A stretch of 64,000 nt of DNA from Nonomuraea typhae (GCF_009760925.1 NZ_VRLV01000001.1:620001-684000); one strand, 5' to 3'. Counted from the first letter of the stretch, positions 17,575-26,870 are shown. Translations and numbers: made by a program. The notes: generated from the letters alone by a model not told the origin.

Positions 17575-18197
17575 CACCGACCCCCCAGGTGAGACAGGAC
17601 CAGCTGTACGGCCAGCGCCCGCTCGGCGTCCTCGAGCGGGCGGCGGGAGACGTGGTGCCCGGCGGCGCCGAGCGGGCCCAGCGACAGGTCGCGGCTGCCC
17701 TCGCTGCCCCTGCCCAGCGCGATCGTGGCGGCCTCGCCGTTCTCGGCCACGACGCTGCTGTGGAAGCGGTCGGCGGCCAGCGTGTAGGTGTCGCCGGGGC
17801 CGAAGACCTCGACCAGGCCCTGGGCGTGCCGCACGGTGCGGGGCGTCGGCGTGATGCGGTCGCCGTCCGCGCCGCTGACCACCTCGAACACGCGGTGCGT
17901 GGCCTCGGCGGCGCTCGCGTCGGTGACGACGGCGTGCACGTTGCGCACCTGGCCGTACAGCACGTGGCTGACGAGGTCCCAGCTGTGGCAGTGGATCTGC
18001 GAGGTCGTGCTGTGCGCCCCCGGCAGGCGGCGCGACCACACGTGCAGGCAGACGCCGTCGCCGCCCGTGCGCTCCAGCGGCAGGCAGACGAATCCCAGAG
18101 GGTGGAGCACACCCCGGACATTCCCCTGCAGAGCGGCGTCCACCCATGTGCGGGCGCGGGCCGCGGTCAGTTCCTCATGTGCGCTGCGGTAGCTCAT
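17574..18197 (-). CDS. Cupin-like protein, unknown function
   Basis: The product is 207 aa and soluble. I recognise no named family, but it has the cysteine-dioxygenase/cupin arrangement of a metal site: HCHSWDLVSHVLYGQVRN (~68-85) and, after about 60 residues, AADRFHSSVV (~145), each on a predicted strand. An iron- or zinc-dependent role is inferred. It sits between the membrane protein (which overlaps its start by 23 nt) and the IMPase (coupled TGATG). All three are likely one transcript. A sugar- or inositol-phosphate-related pathway is one guess from the neighbour. Confidence 0.6.
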   Translation of the reverse strand: MSYRSAHEELTAARARTWVDAALQGNVRGVLHPLGFVCLPLERTGGDGVCLHVWSRRLPGAHSTTSQIHCHSWDLVSHVLYGQVRNVHAVVTDASAAEATHRVFEVVSGADGDRITPTPRTVRHAQGLVEVFGPGDTYTLAADRFHSSVVAENGEAATIALGRGSEGSRDLSLGPLGAAGHHVSRRPLEDAERALAVQLVLSHLGGR

Positions 18198-19233
18198 AGG
18201 GATCCTTGGCCCGCAAGGCCTTGCGGGCGATGTCGACGACGTCGCGGTCGTTGTACGCCTTGGGCAGCGGCAGCTCGATCCCCCGGAACAGCTCCTGGAC
18301 CTCCTCGACCGTGGGCTCGTCGCTCAGCGGCACCCGTTTGTAGTGCTCCAGCGGCACCCGGCGCGCCTGCTCCAGGCTGAGGCGCAGCTCGGTGTCGCAG
18401 CTCTCGTAGTAGAAGGTCCCGGCCAGCGCGGTCATGGCGCGGTTCGGGTCCTCGATCGTCATGATCACCCGGCTGGTGGACAGGTCCCAGCGGAAGGTGG
18501 TCATCGTGGCCGACAGTCCCACGCCGATGTCGAGCAGCCCGTAGCGCTGGCGGTGCCAGAAGGCGGCCAGGATCGTGGCGTAGGACTCCTTCCTGACCCG
18601 GTCGGTGGTCCACGTCTCGCCGGTGGCGTCCGGGGCGTCCGACAGCGAGCGGCGGTAGTGGGCGTACGCCTCGCAGACCTCCGCGTCGGCCGGATCGATG
18701 ATCTCCACGCGGATGGTCAGGTGGCGCTTGTCCTTGCGGGCCGCCGCCATGCACTCGGGCAGCGTGACCGCCCGCAGGTAGGTGCCGGTGCCGCCCTTGA
18801 AACTCCACCGGGTGGTGCCGGCCCGCGCGTCGGCGTGCGCCTGGCTGATCTCCAGCTGGCTGGCCAGGACCCGGACGAGCTGGAGCTCGTCGAGGGCGCG
18901 GCGGGTGCCGGTGACCAGGGTCTCGATCTGCTCGAGGCGGGCCAGCCTGCGCGGCAGGTCGGCTAGGGCGCCGGAGGTGATGGTGGCCTCGACGGGCGCC
19001 TGCCGGGCGCGGTCGCGCAGCAGGGCGGTGGCCACCAGGGCGAGGATGACCAGGGTGGCGGCGCTGACGAGCTGCTCCTGGACCTGGGCGCCGTCGTCGC
19101 CCTTGCCGAAGATCTCGTCGGGCATGATCCCCAGGACGCCGACGACGATGGCCAGCCCCAGGGCGATGGCGACGTCGGCGTTCTGGGCCGCCCACGGGGC
19201 GATCCGTTTCAGCGCATCGCCGACCCGCTTCAT
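18175..19233 (-). CDS. Membrane-anchored protein of unknown function
   Basis: The product is about 352 aa from ATG 19233; starts at 19248 and GTG 19275 are also in frame. Two hydrophobic segments near the N-terminus (VAIALGLAIVVGVLGIM and LVSAATLVILALVATALL) flank a short DE-rich loop. A cytoplasmic part of about 270 residues follows: a short coiled-coil-like stretch (LPRRLARLEQIETLVTG) and a mixed alpha/beta domain with an F-K-G-G-T-G-T segment and conserved-looking Asp/Glu and Tyr. The architecture of TM hairpin plus cytosolic domain is common in actinobacterial regulatory or effector-associated proteins, but I cannot assign a function. First gene of the operon with the cupin and IMPase genes. 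Confidence 0.6.
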   Translation of the reverse strand: MKRVGDALKRIAPWAAQNADVAIALGLAIVVGVLGIMPDEIFGKGDDGAQVQEQLVSAATLVILALVATALLRDRARQAPVEATITSGALADLPRRLARLEQIETLVTGTRRALDELQLVRVLASQLEISQAHADARAGTTRWSFKGGTGTYLRAVTLPECMAAARKDKRHLTIRVEIIDPADAEVCEAYAHYRRSLSDAPDATGETWTTDRVRKESYATILAAFWHRQRYGLLDIGVGLSATMTTFRWDLSTSRVIMTIEDPNRAMTALAGTFYYESCDTELRLSLEQARRVPLEHYKRVPLSDEPTVEEVQELFRGIELPLPKAYNDRDVVDIARKALRAKDPYELPQRT

Positions 19234-19386
19234 GCTCTCGCCCCGCATTCGCAACGCTCGGTGAAAAGCCCCCACGTCATCGTAACGAGCGGGTCATGCG
19301 ACTTCCAGACCATGATCCCGTACCTGAGAAGGAGGCGGAGATCACTCTCAAAGAGGAGGTTTGCTACTTACCTCCCCATACCCTGT

Positions 19387-19420
19387 TAACCGGGGAAATT
19401 TCTGAGTAAACGGGGAATTC
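19387..19420 (+). promoter_or_regulatory. Phased 14-nt direct repeat upstream of the PIG-L gene
   Basis: taaccggggaaatt (19387-19400) and taaacggggaattc (19407-19420) are near-identical and start exactly 20 nt apart, about two helical turns. They lie immediately before the coding region in an AT-richer stretch. This is the layout of a tandem activator or response-regulator site; the binding protein is unknown. Confidence 0.5.
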
Positions 19421-19425
19421 AGGGG

Positions 19426-20310
19426 ATGAAGACGACGGGGGTCGTCGTGTGCGTGCTGATGCTGACCGTGTTCACGGTTTGCCCGGTGCTGCCGTGGACG
19501 ATGCGTCAAGTGGTGGCGGCCGAGCGTGCCGACCGGTTCGTCCAGGTCGTCGCGCACGCCGACGACGACCTGCTGTTCATGAGCCCCGACCTGTTCGGCG
19601 CCGTGCTCGGCGGCCGGGTCACCACCACGATCTACCTGACCGCGGGCGAGGGCCCCACCGGCTGGGAGGACGAGCGCGACCCGCGCGAATACGTCGGCGA
19701 CCGCCAGGCGGGCATCCGGGCCGCCTACGCCTACCTCGCCGGGGTCCGCGACGTCTGGCGCTCCCGGATCCTGCAGCTCGGCAGGCTCCCGGTCCGCGTC
19801 GACACCCTGGCCGCCAACCCCAGGATCAGGCTGGTCTTCGCCGGCCTGCCCGACGGCGGCGACCCGCGCGCCGACGGCGGGCGCGACGCTCTGGCGCGGA
19901 TGTGGGAGCGCGGCGCCTGCGTGCGCCGCTTCACCGGGCCCTGCCCCCACCCCTGCGTGCGCAGGGAAGACGTCGTGGCCACGCTGCGCGCCCTCTACGA
20001 CCGCTACCGGCCCACCGTGCTGCGCACCCTCGACCCGAACCCGCAGGACTGGCACGGCGACCACACCGACCACACGGTCTCGGCCAAGTTCGCCGCCGAG
20101 GCCGCGCGGGGCATGAAGCTCAAGATGCTCGCCTACCGCGGCTACACGATGACCGGCTGGCCCGCCAACCTCAGCTGGCAGGCCAGCCGGCTCAAGGAAG
20201 CCGTCTTCCAGGTCTACCGGCGCCACGACTACCGCGCGGCCTCCGGGTGGCGATACGCCGCCTGGCTCAAACGGATGTACCCGATCCGGCCGGAGGCGTT
20301 CGGCCCCTAG
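19426..20310 (+). CDS. PIG-L (LmbE-like) family deacetylase, exported
   Basis: The product is 294 aa. An N-terminal hydrophobic segment (VVVCVLMLTVFTVCPVLPW) indicates export or membrane anchoring. The metal-binding motif AHADDDLLFM (~43-52) is the AHPDDE motif with the Asp-Asp pair kept, and the downstream HGDHTDHTVSAKFA (~208) supplies the His ligand. The family removes N-acetyl groups from GlcNAc-type substrates. ATG 19426 touches its purine tract (aggggATG), so a start at GTG 19447 is possible. It is convergent with the Spo0M gene, with a 4-nt overlap. Confidence 0.82.
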   Translation: MKTTGVVVCVLMLTVFTVCPVLPWTMRQVVAAERADRFVQVVAHADDDLLFMSPDLFGAVLGGRVTTTIYLTAGEGPTGWEDERDPREYVGDRQAGIRAAYAYLAGVRDVWRSRILQLGRLPVRVDTLAANPRIRLVFAGLPDGGDPRADGGRDALARMWERGACVRRFTGPCPHPCVRREDVVATLRALYDRYRPTVLRTLDPNPQDWHGDHTDHTVSAKFAAEAARGMKLKMLAYRGYTMTGWPANLSWQASRLKEAVFQVYRRHDYRAASGWRYAAWLKRMYPIRPEAFGP

Positions 20311-21080
20311 AACCAGCCGCGGCGGCGGGCCATGGCCTCCAGGCCCTGCTGCAGCGCCTGCTCGGCGGCGCCGGGGTGGTCGCCGTAACGCACGGTGAAG
20401 CGGTTGTAGGTGTCACCGCCCGAGCTGAGGAACCCGCCCCGGTTGTCGGCCTCCAGGATCACGTCCATCTGGGACGGCCCGGCGATGAACGTCAGCTCCA
20501 GCTCGTTGAAGTGCCGCCGCCACTGGCCGCCCGCGTAGTACTCGATCTCCTGGAAGAACGGCATCGTCGAGCCGTACAGAGTGCCACGTTCCAGATCGGC
20601 CTTCTTGAACTGGAAGCCCAGCCGGTCCAGCGCCGTGATCAGGTGCTCCTGGGCGGGCAGCGGGCTGACGAACAGCGGGTCCAGATCGCCCTTGTCCAGT
20701 GCCCCGGCCAGCGCCAGCTCCGTCTGGACGCCCAGCCGCATGCCGGGCAGCGGGTGGCCGCCGATCGCGCTGATCGGCGTCTCCCACGGGATCGGGATCT
20801 CGAACGGGTGGCTCTGCGCCGCCCCGGCCGCGAGCTGGAACGGGCCGGAGACCTGCTGGCGCAGGAAGCTGTAGGTCGACTTGTACTCGCTGTCGCCGCT
20901 CTCGATCTCGACCACGGCGGTCAGGTCGAGGAAGATGCCCTCGACCTTGTACTCGTTGGAACTGCTCTTGAAGTGGACGTCGCCGCGCAGCATCTCGCCC
21001 GGGCGGACGGTGGTGTTGCTCAGCACCGTGTCGACCTCGACGCCGGAGCCGAAGGCGGCCTTCAACTTGCGGAACACCAT
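20307..21080 (-). CDS. Spo0M-like sporulation-control protein
   Basis: The product is 257 aa and matches the SpoOM (Spo0M) family over its full length: MVFRKLKAAFGSGVEVDTVL, SNTTVRPGEMLRGDVHFKSS, FEIPIPWETPIS and LPGMRLGVQTELALAGALDKGD. The fold is arrestin-like. In Bacillus it affects sporulation and cytokinesis, and in actinomycetes it is common but poorly studied. It has a good ribosome binding site (aggag, 6 nt before ATG 21080). It follows the two SPFH genes on the same strand, 9 nt after the stop of the second, so it probably belongs to their operon. Confidence 0.9.
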   Translation of the reverse strand: MVFRKLKAAFGSGVEVDTVLSNTTVRPGEMLRGDVHFKSSSNEYKVEGIFLDLTAVVEIESGDSEYKSTYSFLRQQVSGPFQLAAGAAQSHPFEIPIPWETPISAIGGHPLPGMRLGVQTELALAGALDKGDLDPLFVSPLPAQEHLITALDRLGFQFKKADLERGTLYGSTMPFFQEIEYYAGGQWRRHFNELELTFIAGPSQMDVILEADNRGGFLSSGGDTYNRFTVRYGDHPGAAEQALQQGLEAMARRRGWF

Positions 21081-21089
21081 GGGGTTCTC

Positions 21090-22316
21090 CTAAGAGGTTG
21101 TGCTGGACCCGTTCCCGTCGGAGCCGGTGAGCCGGGGGAGTAGCTGGGCGAGCAAGAGGGTGGACATCGGGTCGTTCTGGCCGCCGGCCGTACGCACGAC
21201 CAGCGGTTGAGGGGCACTCTCGGCAAGTCTGGCACCCACGTCGAGGCGGCGGCGAGCCAGTTCGTACTGCAGGACGGCGCGGTTGTCGCGGTAGGAGTCC
21301 GCCAGGCGGCGCAGGGCCTTGGCCTCGTTCTCGGCCGAGGTGAGCTCGGCGCGGCCACGGGCCTCGATCTCCCAGCGCACCCGCTGGGCCTCGGTCTCCT
21401 GCTCCTCCAGCATGCGGGCCACGTCCTTGCGCGCCTTGTTGTGGGCGGCCTTGACCTCGACGACGCGGGCGTCACGGGTCTTCTTGGAGCGTTCGATCTC
21501 CATCAGCAGCGTGTCGATGCGGCGCTTGCGGGTCAGCTCCCACTCGCGCTCGTAGGCCGACAGCTCCTTGGCGACCTTCTCCCGGGTGGCCAGGTGCTGC
21601 TGGTACTGGTCGGGCAACTGCACGTCGGGGATGTTGGCGCCGATGATGCGCACCCCGTAGCGGCTGAGCTGGCGGCTGAGGGCGTCCTGCATGTCGCCCA
21701 CGTCGGAACCGCGCAGGTCGTAGGCGCGCTCGGTGTGCACGCGGCGGCTGCGCTGGCGGATGGCGTCCTGGACGGCGCTGGCCAGCACCAGGTCGAAGTT
21801 GCCCGCGCCGATCGTGCGCACGAACGCGACCGGGTCGACGATGCGGAACTTCAGGAAGAACTCGATCGCCTTCAGCGGCACGTTCTCGGCCGTGGGGCAG
21901 GCCACGATCGGCGCCGAGTAGGGGATCTCGGTGGAGGTGTCCACGACGGCGTCCACACGGTCCCAGGGCAGCCACAGGTAGTGGCGGCCGGGGGGAAGCG
22001 TGCCGGTGATGGCGCCCCAGCGGCTGCGTACGCCGGTGGTGCCCTCCTCGATCTCGATGATGGCCTTGCGCCACATCCAGACGGCCGCGAAGAGCAGCAG
22101 CGCGACGGCGGCCAGGGCGGCGACGACCCAGCCGCTGAAGACCGCCACGCCGGCCGCGTACACGGCCAGGAAGACCAGGGCCATCCAGGCGAAACCGCGC
22201 CGGTCCTTGGGGATCACGACGGGGACGAGCTGGCCCTGCTCACCGCCGCGCAGGAGCTGCCTGATGTCGGACCAGGAGGCCAGCGACTCTTTGATCTTCG
22301 AGAACTCGCGCGCCAT
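21090..22316 (-). CDS. SPFH (band 7) domain membrane protein
   Basis: The product is 408 aa. Two hydrophobic segments (FAWMALVFLAVYAAGVAVF and VVAALAAVALLLFAAVWMW, ~42-85) precede an SPFH domain (~88-260: EIEEGTTGVRSRWGAITGTL, PLKAIEFFLKFRIVDPVAFV). A long charged helical region (~260-370) is likely coiled coil. Such stomatin/flotillin relatives form membrane scaffolds that organise microdomains or proteases. Its ATG overlaps the stop of the preceding SPFH gene (TGATG), so the pair is translationally coupled and may hetero-oligomerise. Confidence 0.85.
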   Translation of the reverse strand: MAREFSKIKESLASWSDIRQLLRGGEQGQLVPVVIPKDRRGFAWMALVFLAVYAAGVAVFSGWVVAALAAVALLLFAAVWMWRKAIIEIEEGTTGVRSRWGAITGTLPPGRHYLWLPWDRVDAVVDTSTEIPYSAPIVACPTAENVPLKAIEFFLKFRIVDPVAFVRTIGAGNFDLVLASAVQDAIRQRSRRVHTERAYDLRGSDVGDMQDALSRQLSRYGVRIIGANIPDVQLPDQYQQHLATREKVAKELSAYEREWELTRKRRIDTLLMEIERSKKTRDARVVEVKAAHNKARKDVARMLEEQETEAQRVRWEIEARGRAELTSAENEAKALRRLADSYRDNRAVLQYELARRRLDVGARLAESAPQPLVVRTAGGQNDPMSTLLLAQLLPRLTGSDGNGSSTTS

Positions 22317-24223
22317 CAGAGCTCACCCTCCTGGGGGGCTGCATGCGGAGGTACGGCGGGGCCGGGTGCTCCCGGGGCGGGTGCTCCGGGGCCGGGTGCT
22401 CCGGGCGGAGGTACGGCCGGGCTGGGCGCTCCGGGCCCGGGTGCTCCGGCCGGAGGTACAGCTGGGCCGGGCGCGACGGGCGGGGGCGCGGCGTACGGCG
22501 TTCCGGTGGGCGGGGGCGCGGCGTACGGTTGGCCGGTGGGCGGAGGTGCGACGGGTGTCTGCCCGGCAGGCGGGGGAGTGTCCTGCGGTGGTTGTCCGGG
22601 TACGGCGTGGCGGCCTGAGGGCAGTGGCCGCTCGACCGTCTTCTCCCGATCCTGCGGGATTTCTCCGGCGCTGGGCGAAATATCCGGCATGTCGCTTGTG
22701 TCGGCAGGTTCCGCCACTTTCTTGAGCAGCGTCGCGATCTCCGCCTCCCGGCCGGCCACGCGGGCCCCGATCGCGTCCAGCCTGCCCCGGATGGCCGCCA
22801 TGTCCTCCGGCGAGAACAACGCCGCCTCCTTGCCGCCGACCAGCTGCTGGGCCAGGGCCAGGAAGTCGATGTCGGTCTCCTGGCCGACCTGCACCACCAG
22901 CGGCAGCCGGTTGGCCACCGACTCCAGCTTGTCCAGCATGTCCTTCTGGAAGCGGTAGTCGAGGATCTCCGGCGCCTCGGCCGCGCTCAGAGCCCTGATG
23001 TCCAGCGCCTGCGCCTCCAGCAGGGCGGCGTTGGCGTTGGCCGTGGACTCCGCCTCGACCAGGCGCTGCCTGGCCTGCGCCGTGGCCTGGTGGCTGGCCC
23101 GCTCCAGGGCGGTGTCCATGCGGGCCTGGTAGGCGGCGATCTCGGCCTGGATGGCGCTCAGCGTCTCCTGCAGCCCGGCCAGTTCCTTGACCAGGTCACC
23201 CTCGTTCTGCTCCTTGCGCAGCTGGAGTTCGTACTCGTAGGTGTATGCCTCCTTGGCCACCCGCACCATCTCGGGGGCGGCCAGGTCCATGCGGTACTCC
23301 TGGCTGGAGGGCTCGGCGTGCGTGATGTTGACGTCGGTCAGCCGCACGGCCGGCAGGAACTGCTGGTTGAGGCTCTCCAGCATGCCCTGGGTGCTCTCGC
23401 CGACCAGGTCGTAGATGTCCTCGGCCCGCTGGGCGTAGATGAGGCTGCGGGTGACCTCGGAGACGGAGTTCTGCAGCTTGGACTGGAAGCCGCTGACCGA
23501 GCCGAGGACGAAGATGAACTCCGCCGGGTTCTCGATCCTGAACTGCAGGAACAGGTCCACGCTGGCCTTGACGCCCTGCTGCGTCGGCGCCTCGCGGATG
23601 GGCGCGTTGAACGGGTACTCGCGCGTGGTGTTGACGATGTAGCTGACCCGCTTCCACGGGTTGATCAGCGTGACCCGGCCCGGATCGGCGACCTGCACGA
23701 GCTTGCCGAACTTGGTGATGAGCGCCTTGCAGCCCTCGGGCACCATGACGACGCTGCGCCGCCACCACAGGAACGCCGCCGCCAGCACGAGGACCAGCCA
23801 GTAGTGCGGGCCGAAGAACACCTCCGTGCTGGGGATGACGCCGCCGAGGGCGCCGATGAGGCCGAGCACCACGAGGATGCCGAGAGGCACGACGACCTTG
23901 GCGGTGGTGCCCTTCGGGATCACGACCGGCGAGATGACGTGCATGTCGTTCTCGCTGAAGCTGCGGTTGACGATCTCCCCGGCCTCGTTCAGCGAGGCGC
24001 TCCTGGCCTCGATGACCGTGCCCACGGAGGCGCCGCCGTCACGCGCCGCCGCGAAGTCACGCGGGTTGAGCGTGAACCCAGGGGCCTGGCCGGCGATCTG
24101 GCCGGCCTGATCGACGGCCTGCTCCACCGCCTGACCCACGGCCTGCCTGAGGTCGCCGCCTTGCATCACCGACTGGGCTATGCCCTGGCCTGCCTGGATC
24201 AGGGCCTCTCTGGGTCGTGACAT
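22316..24223 (-). CDS. SPFH (band 7) domain protein with Pro-rich tail
   Basis: The product is 635 aa. Residues ~1-100 are soluble, then two membrane segments (~105-150), an SPFH domain (~155-330: VVMVPEGCKALITKFGKL, KASVDLFLQFRIENPAEFIF) and a long Glu/Ala/Gln-rich helical region (~340-500). The last ~100 residues are a proline-, glycine- and alanine-rich repeat tail, encoded by repetitive DNA at 22340-22620. The start at 24223 has a fair ribosome binding site (gagagg). It is the first gene of an operon with the second SPFH protein and Spo0M, divergent from a small XRE regulator across an unusually AT-rich gap. Confidence 0.85.
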   Translation of the reverse strand: MSRPREALIQAGQGIAQSVMQGGDLRQAVGQAVEQAVDQAGQIAGQAPGFTLNPRDFAAARDGGASVGTVIEARSASLNEAGEIVNRSFSENDMHVISPVVIPKGTTAKVVVPLGILVVLGLIGALGGVIPSTEVFFGPHYWLVLVLAAAFLWWRRSVVMVPEGCKALITKFGKLVQVADPGRVTLINPWKRVSYIVNTTREYPFNAPIREAPTQQGVKASVDLFLQFRIENPAEFIFVLGSVSGFQSKLQNSVSEVTRSLIYAQRAEDIYDLVGESTQGMLESLNQQFLPAVRLTDVNITHAEPSSQEYRMDLAAPEMVRVAKEAYTYEYELQLRKEQNEGDLVKELAGLQETLSAIQAEIAAYQARMDTALERASHQATAQARQRLVEAESTANANAALLEAQALDIRALSAAEAPEILDYRFQKDMLDKLESVANRLPLVVQVGQETDIDFLALAQQLVGGKEAALFSPEDMAAIRGRLDAIGARVAGREAEIATLLKKVAEPADTSDMPDISPSAGEIPQDREKTVERPLPSGRHAVPGQPPQDTPPPAGQTPVAPPPTGQPYAAPPPTGTPYAAPPPVAPGPAVPPAGAPGPGAPSPAVPPPGAPGPGAPAPGAPGPAVPPHAAPQEGEL

Positions 24224-24298
24224 CGCACCTCTCTTTTCACGTTCAGGCCGCACCTGACCGTACCGGGTACGACTTACTGTTCGCTTGCAAGGCGATGT

Positions 24299-24353
24299 CA
24301 CAGATCTATTGCGCTATGTAGTACAGATACTATCTATGTAGCAGATCTAGTAT
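24299..24353. promoter_or_regulatory. Tandem 20-nt repeat in the SPFH/XRE divergent promoter
   Basis: ctatgtagtacagatactat (24314-24333) is followed directly by ctatgtagcagatctagtat (24334-24353). A partial third copy, cagatctattg, lies at 24301-24311. atactatct and agatctagtat also form an imperfect inverted repeat. The patch is much more AT-rich than its surroundings and carries TATACT/TAGTAT-like -10 candidates on both strands. The adjacent XRE protein is the obvious candidate binder. Confidence 0.55.
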
Positions 24354-24420
24354 ACGGGGCCGCAGCCGGGCCGCCGGCAGCGCATCAACCGGGCACGATC
24401 CACCTGAGAAGATGGCGGCG

Positions 24421-24654
24421 ATGAGTGAGATCGTCTACAACCGCATCGCCCTGCTGCGGGCCGAGCGCGGCCTCACCCGCAGGCAACTGGCGGACGCGCT
24501 CGGCGTCCACTACCAGACGGTCGGCTACCTCGAGCGGGGGGAGTACAGCCCGAGCCTGCACCTGGCCCTGCGCATAGCCGCCCACTTCGAGGTGCCGGTC
24601 GAAGTGGTCTTCTCCATCACGCCGTTCCCCCGGATCGGGGACCGCCCCGCATGA
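24421..24654 (+). CDS. Small XRE-family transcriptional regulator
   Basis: The product is 77 aa from ATG 24421; ATG 24412 would add three residues but leaves no room for the gagaag ribosome binding site. It is essentially a single helix-turn-helix: IALLRAERGLTRRQLADALG, VHYQTVGYLERGEYSPSLHL and ALRIAAHFEVPVEVVFS, the YozG/HTH_3 short-regulator type. It likely dimerises on a repeat operator. It is divergent from the SPFH-Spo0M operon; autoregulation and control of that operon are inferred. Confidence 0.85.
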   Translation: MSEIVYNRIALLRAERGLTRRQLADALGVHYQTVGYLERGEYSPSLHLALRIAAHFEVPVEVVFSITPFPRIGDRPA

Positions 24655-24672
24655 AATGTCAGTCCGGTTGCC

Positions 24673-24684
24673 TACAGTGTCACC
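24673..24684 (+). promoter_or_regulatory. Leaderless promoter of uvrB
   Basis: TACAGT (24673-24678) ends 6 nt before ATG 24685, and no ribosome binding site is present. The segment cctacagtgtcaccatg is 15/17 identical to the promoter/start of the minus-strand zinc-ribbon gene at 30540. No LexA-type GAAC-N4-GTTC box is seen. Confidence 0.55.
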
Positions 24685-26793
24685 ATGCGACCGGTCACAG
24701 ATTTGCAGCGCAAGGTGGCGCCCTTCGAGGTGATCACCGAGATGACTCCCTCAGGCGACCAGCCCACGGCCATCGCCGAGCTGGAGCGGCGCGTCACGGC
24801 CGGCGAGAAGGACAACGTGCTGCTCGGCGCCACCGGCACCGGCAAGACCGCCACGATCGCCTGGCTCATCGAGCGCCTCCAGCGCCCCACGCTGGTCATG
24901 CAGCCCAACAAGACGCTGGCCGCCCAGTTCGCCAACGAACTGCGCGAGATGCTGCCCAACAACGCCGTCGAGTACTTCGTCTCGTACTACGACTACTACC
25001 AGCCCGAGGCGTACGTCCCGCAGAGCGACACCTACATCGAGAAGGACTCCTCGATCAACGACGAGGTCGAGCGCCTGCGCCACTCGGCCACCAACTCCCT
25101 GCTGACCAGGCGTGACACCGTCGTGGTGGCCTCGGTCTCGTGCATCTACGGCCTGGGCACCCCGCAGGAGTACGTCGACCGCATGACCCGGCTCAGGGTG
25201 GGCATGGAGGTCGAGCGCGACCAGCTCCTGCGCCGCCTGGTCGACATGCAATACACCCGCAACGACCTGGCCTTCACCCGGGGCACGTTCCGGGTCAGGG
25301 GTGACACCGTCGAGATCATCCCGAAGTACGAGGAGCAGGCCGTACGCATCGAGATGTTCGGCGACGAGATCGAGAAGCTCGCCACGATGCACCCGCTCAC
25401 CGGCGAGGTCATCACCGAGGACGACGAGCTCTACATCTTCCCCGCCAGCCACTACGTCGCCGGCGAGGAGCGCATGGCCAAGGCGGTGGCCGGCATCGAG
25501 GCCGAGCTCGCCGAGCGGCTGCAGGAGCTCGAGCGCCAGGGCAAGCTCCTGGAGGCCCAGCGGCTGCGCATGCGCACCACCTACGACATCGAGATGATGC
25601 GCCAGATCGGCACCTGCTCCGGCATCGAGAACTACTCGCGCCACATGGACGGCCGCGAGGCGGGCAGCGCCCCCAACACCCTGCTCGACTACTTCCCCGA
25701 GGACTTCCTCCTGGTCCTGGACGAGTCCCACCAGACCGTCCCGCAGATCGGCGCCATGTACGAAGGCGACGCCTCCCGCAAGCGCACCCTGGTGGACCAC
25801 GGCTTCCGCCTGCCCTCCGCCCTGGACAACCGCCCGCTGAAGTGGGAGGAGTTCCTGGAGCGCATCGGCCAGACGGTGTACCTCTCGGCCACCCCCGGCT
25901 CCTATGAACTGGGCCGCGTCAAGGGCGACGTCGTGGAGCAGGTCATCCGGCCCACCGGCCTGGTCGACCCCGAGGTGGTCGTGAAGCCCACCAAGGGCCA
26001 GATCGACGACCTGGTCCACGAGATCCGCGACCGCGCCGACCGCGACGAGCGCGTCCTGGTCACCACGCTGACCAAGAAGATGTCGGAAGACCTCACCGAC
26101 TACCTGCTGGAGCTGGGCATCCGCGTCCGCTACCTGCACAGCGAGGTCGACACCCTGCGCCGCATCGAACTGCTGCGCGAACTCCGCACCGGCGAGTTCG
26201 ACGTCCTGGTCGGCATCAACCTCCTGCGAGAGGGCCTGGACCTGCCCGAAGTCTCCCTGGTGGCGATCCTGGACGCCGACAAGGAAGGCTTCCTCCGCTC
26301 GGAGACCTCGCTGATCCAGACCATCGGCCGCGCCGCCCGAAACGTCTCCGGCCAGGTCCACATGTACGCCGACAAGATCACCCCGTCGATGGAGCGGGCG
26401 ATCGACGAAACCAACCGCCGCCGGGCCAAGCAGATCGCCTACAACGAGGCCAACGGCATCGACCCGCAGCCGCTGCGCAAGAAGATCGCCGACATCCTCG
26501 ACTCCTTGCAGCGCGAGGACGCCGACACCGAGCAGCTGATGGGCAGCGGCCGCCAGCAGTCCCGCGGCAAGGCCCCGGTCCCCGGCTTCGCCGCCAAGGC
26601 CGCCGGCCAGCACGCCAAGGCCATCGCCGGCGACATGCCCCGAGCCCAGATGGAATCGCTCATCGAATCCCTGACCGAGCAGATGCACCAGTCGGCCGCC
26701 GACCTCCAGTTCGAGGTCGCCGCCCGGCTCCGCGACGAAATCAAGGAACTCAAACGCGAACTCCGCGACATGCGTGAGGCAGGGGTCAAGTAA
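24685..26793 (+). CDS. uvrB: Excinuclease ABC subunit B
   Basis: The product is 702 aa, full length for UvrB, the damage-verifying helicase-like subunit of nucleotide excision repair. Visible features are Walker A GATGTGKT (48-55), the beta-hairpin region [23 protein letters not shown], Walker B VLDESH, helicase motifs [14 protein letters not shown] and QTIGRAARN, and the C-terminal UVR motif (~660-695, [20 protein letters not shown]) that contacts UvrC. It works with UvrA and UvrC, neither of which is in this window. Transcription probably starts at or next to the ATG (leaderless). Confidence 0.97.
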   Translation: MRPVTDLQRKVAPFEVITEMTPSGDQPTAIAELERRVTAGEKDNVLLGATGTGKTATIAWLIERLQRPTLVMQPNKTLAAQFANELREMLPNNAVEYFVSYYDYYQPEAYVPQSDTYIEKDSSINDEVERLRHSATNSLLTRRDTVVVASVSCIYGLGTPQEYVDRMTRLRVGMEVERDQLLRRLVDMQYTRNDLAFTRGTFRVRGDTVEIIPKYEEQAVRIEMFGDEIEKLATMHPLTGEVITEDDELYIFPASHYVAGEERMAKAVAGIEAELAERLQELERQGKLLEAQRLRMRTTYDIEMMRQIGTCSGIENYSRHMDGREAGSAPNTLLDYFPEDFLLVLDESHQTVPQIGAMYEGDASRKRTLVDHGFRLPSALDNRPLKWEEFLERIGQTVYLSATPGSYELGRVKGDVVEQVIRPTGLVDPEVVVKPTKGQIDDLVHEIRDRADRDERVLVTTLTKKMSEDLTDYLLELGIRVRYLHSEVDTLRRIELLRELRTGEFDVLVGINLLREGLDLPEVSLVAILDADKEGFLRSETSLIQTIGRAARNVSGQVHMYADKITPSMERAIDETNRRRAKQIAYNEANGIDPQPLRKKIADILDSLQREDADTEQLMGSGRQQSRGKAPVPGFAAKAAGQHAKAIAGDMPRAQMESLIESLTEQMHQSAADLQFEVAARLRDEIKELKRELRDMREAGVK

Positions 26794-26812
26794 GCCAGGC
26801 TAAGGGCGTGGT

Positions 26813-26870
26813 CCCTCGCCATCGCCCGGGGCCGTGACAGCGGGGCTCTGTCCCACACCCCGGGCGAGGG
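26813..26870 (+). terminator. Long GC-rich hairpin after uvrB
   Basis: ccctcgcc (26813-26820) with ggcgaggg (26863-26870), and inner cccggg copies, form an extended stem 20 nt after the uvrB stop. There is no T-run. It may be a factor-dependent terminator or a 3-prime stabiliser. Confidence 0.45.

Noticed and set aside
24655..24684. LexA/SOS box upstream of uvrB
   Set aside because: No GAAC-N4-GTTC palindrome is present. The gaac-gtt-gttc element at 43159 has a 3-nt spacer and is far from any repair gene.
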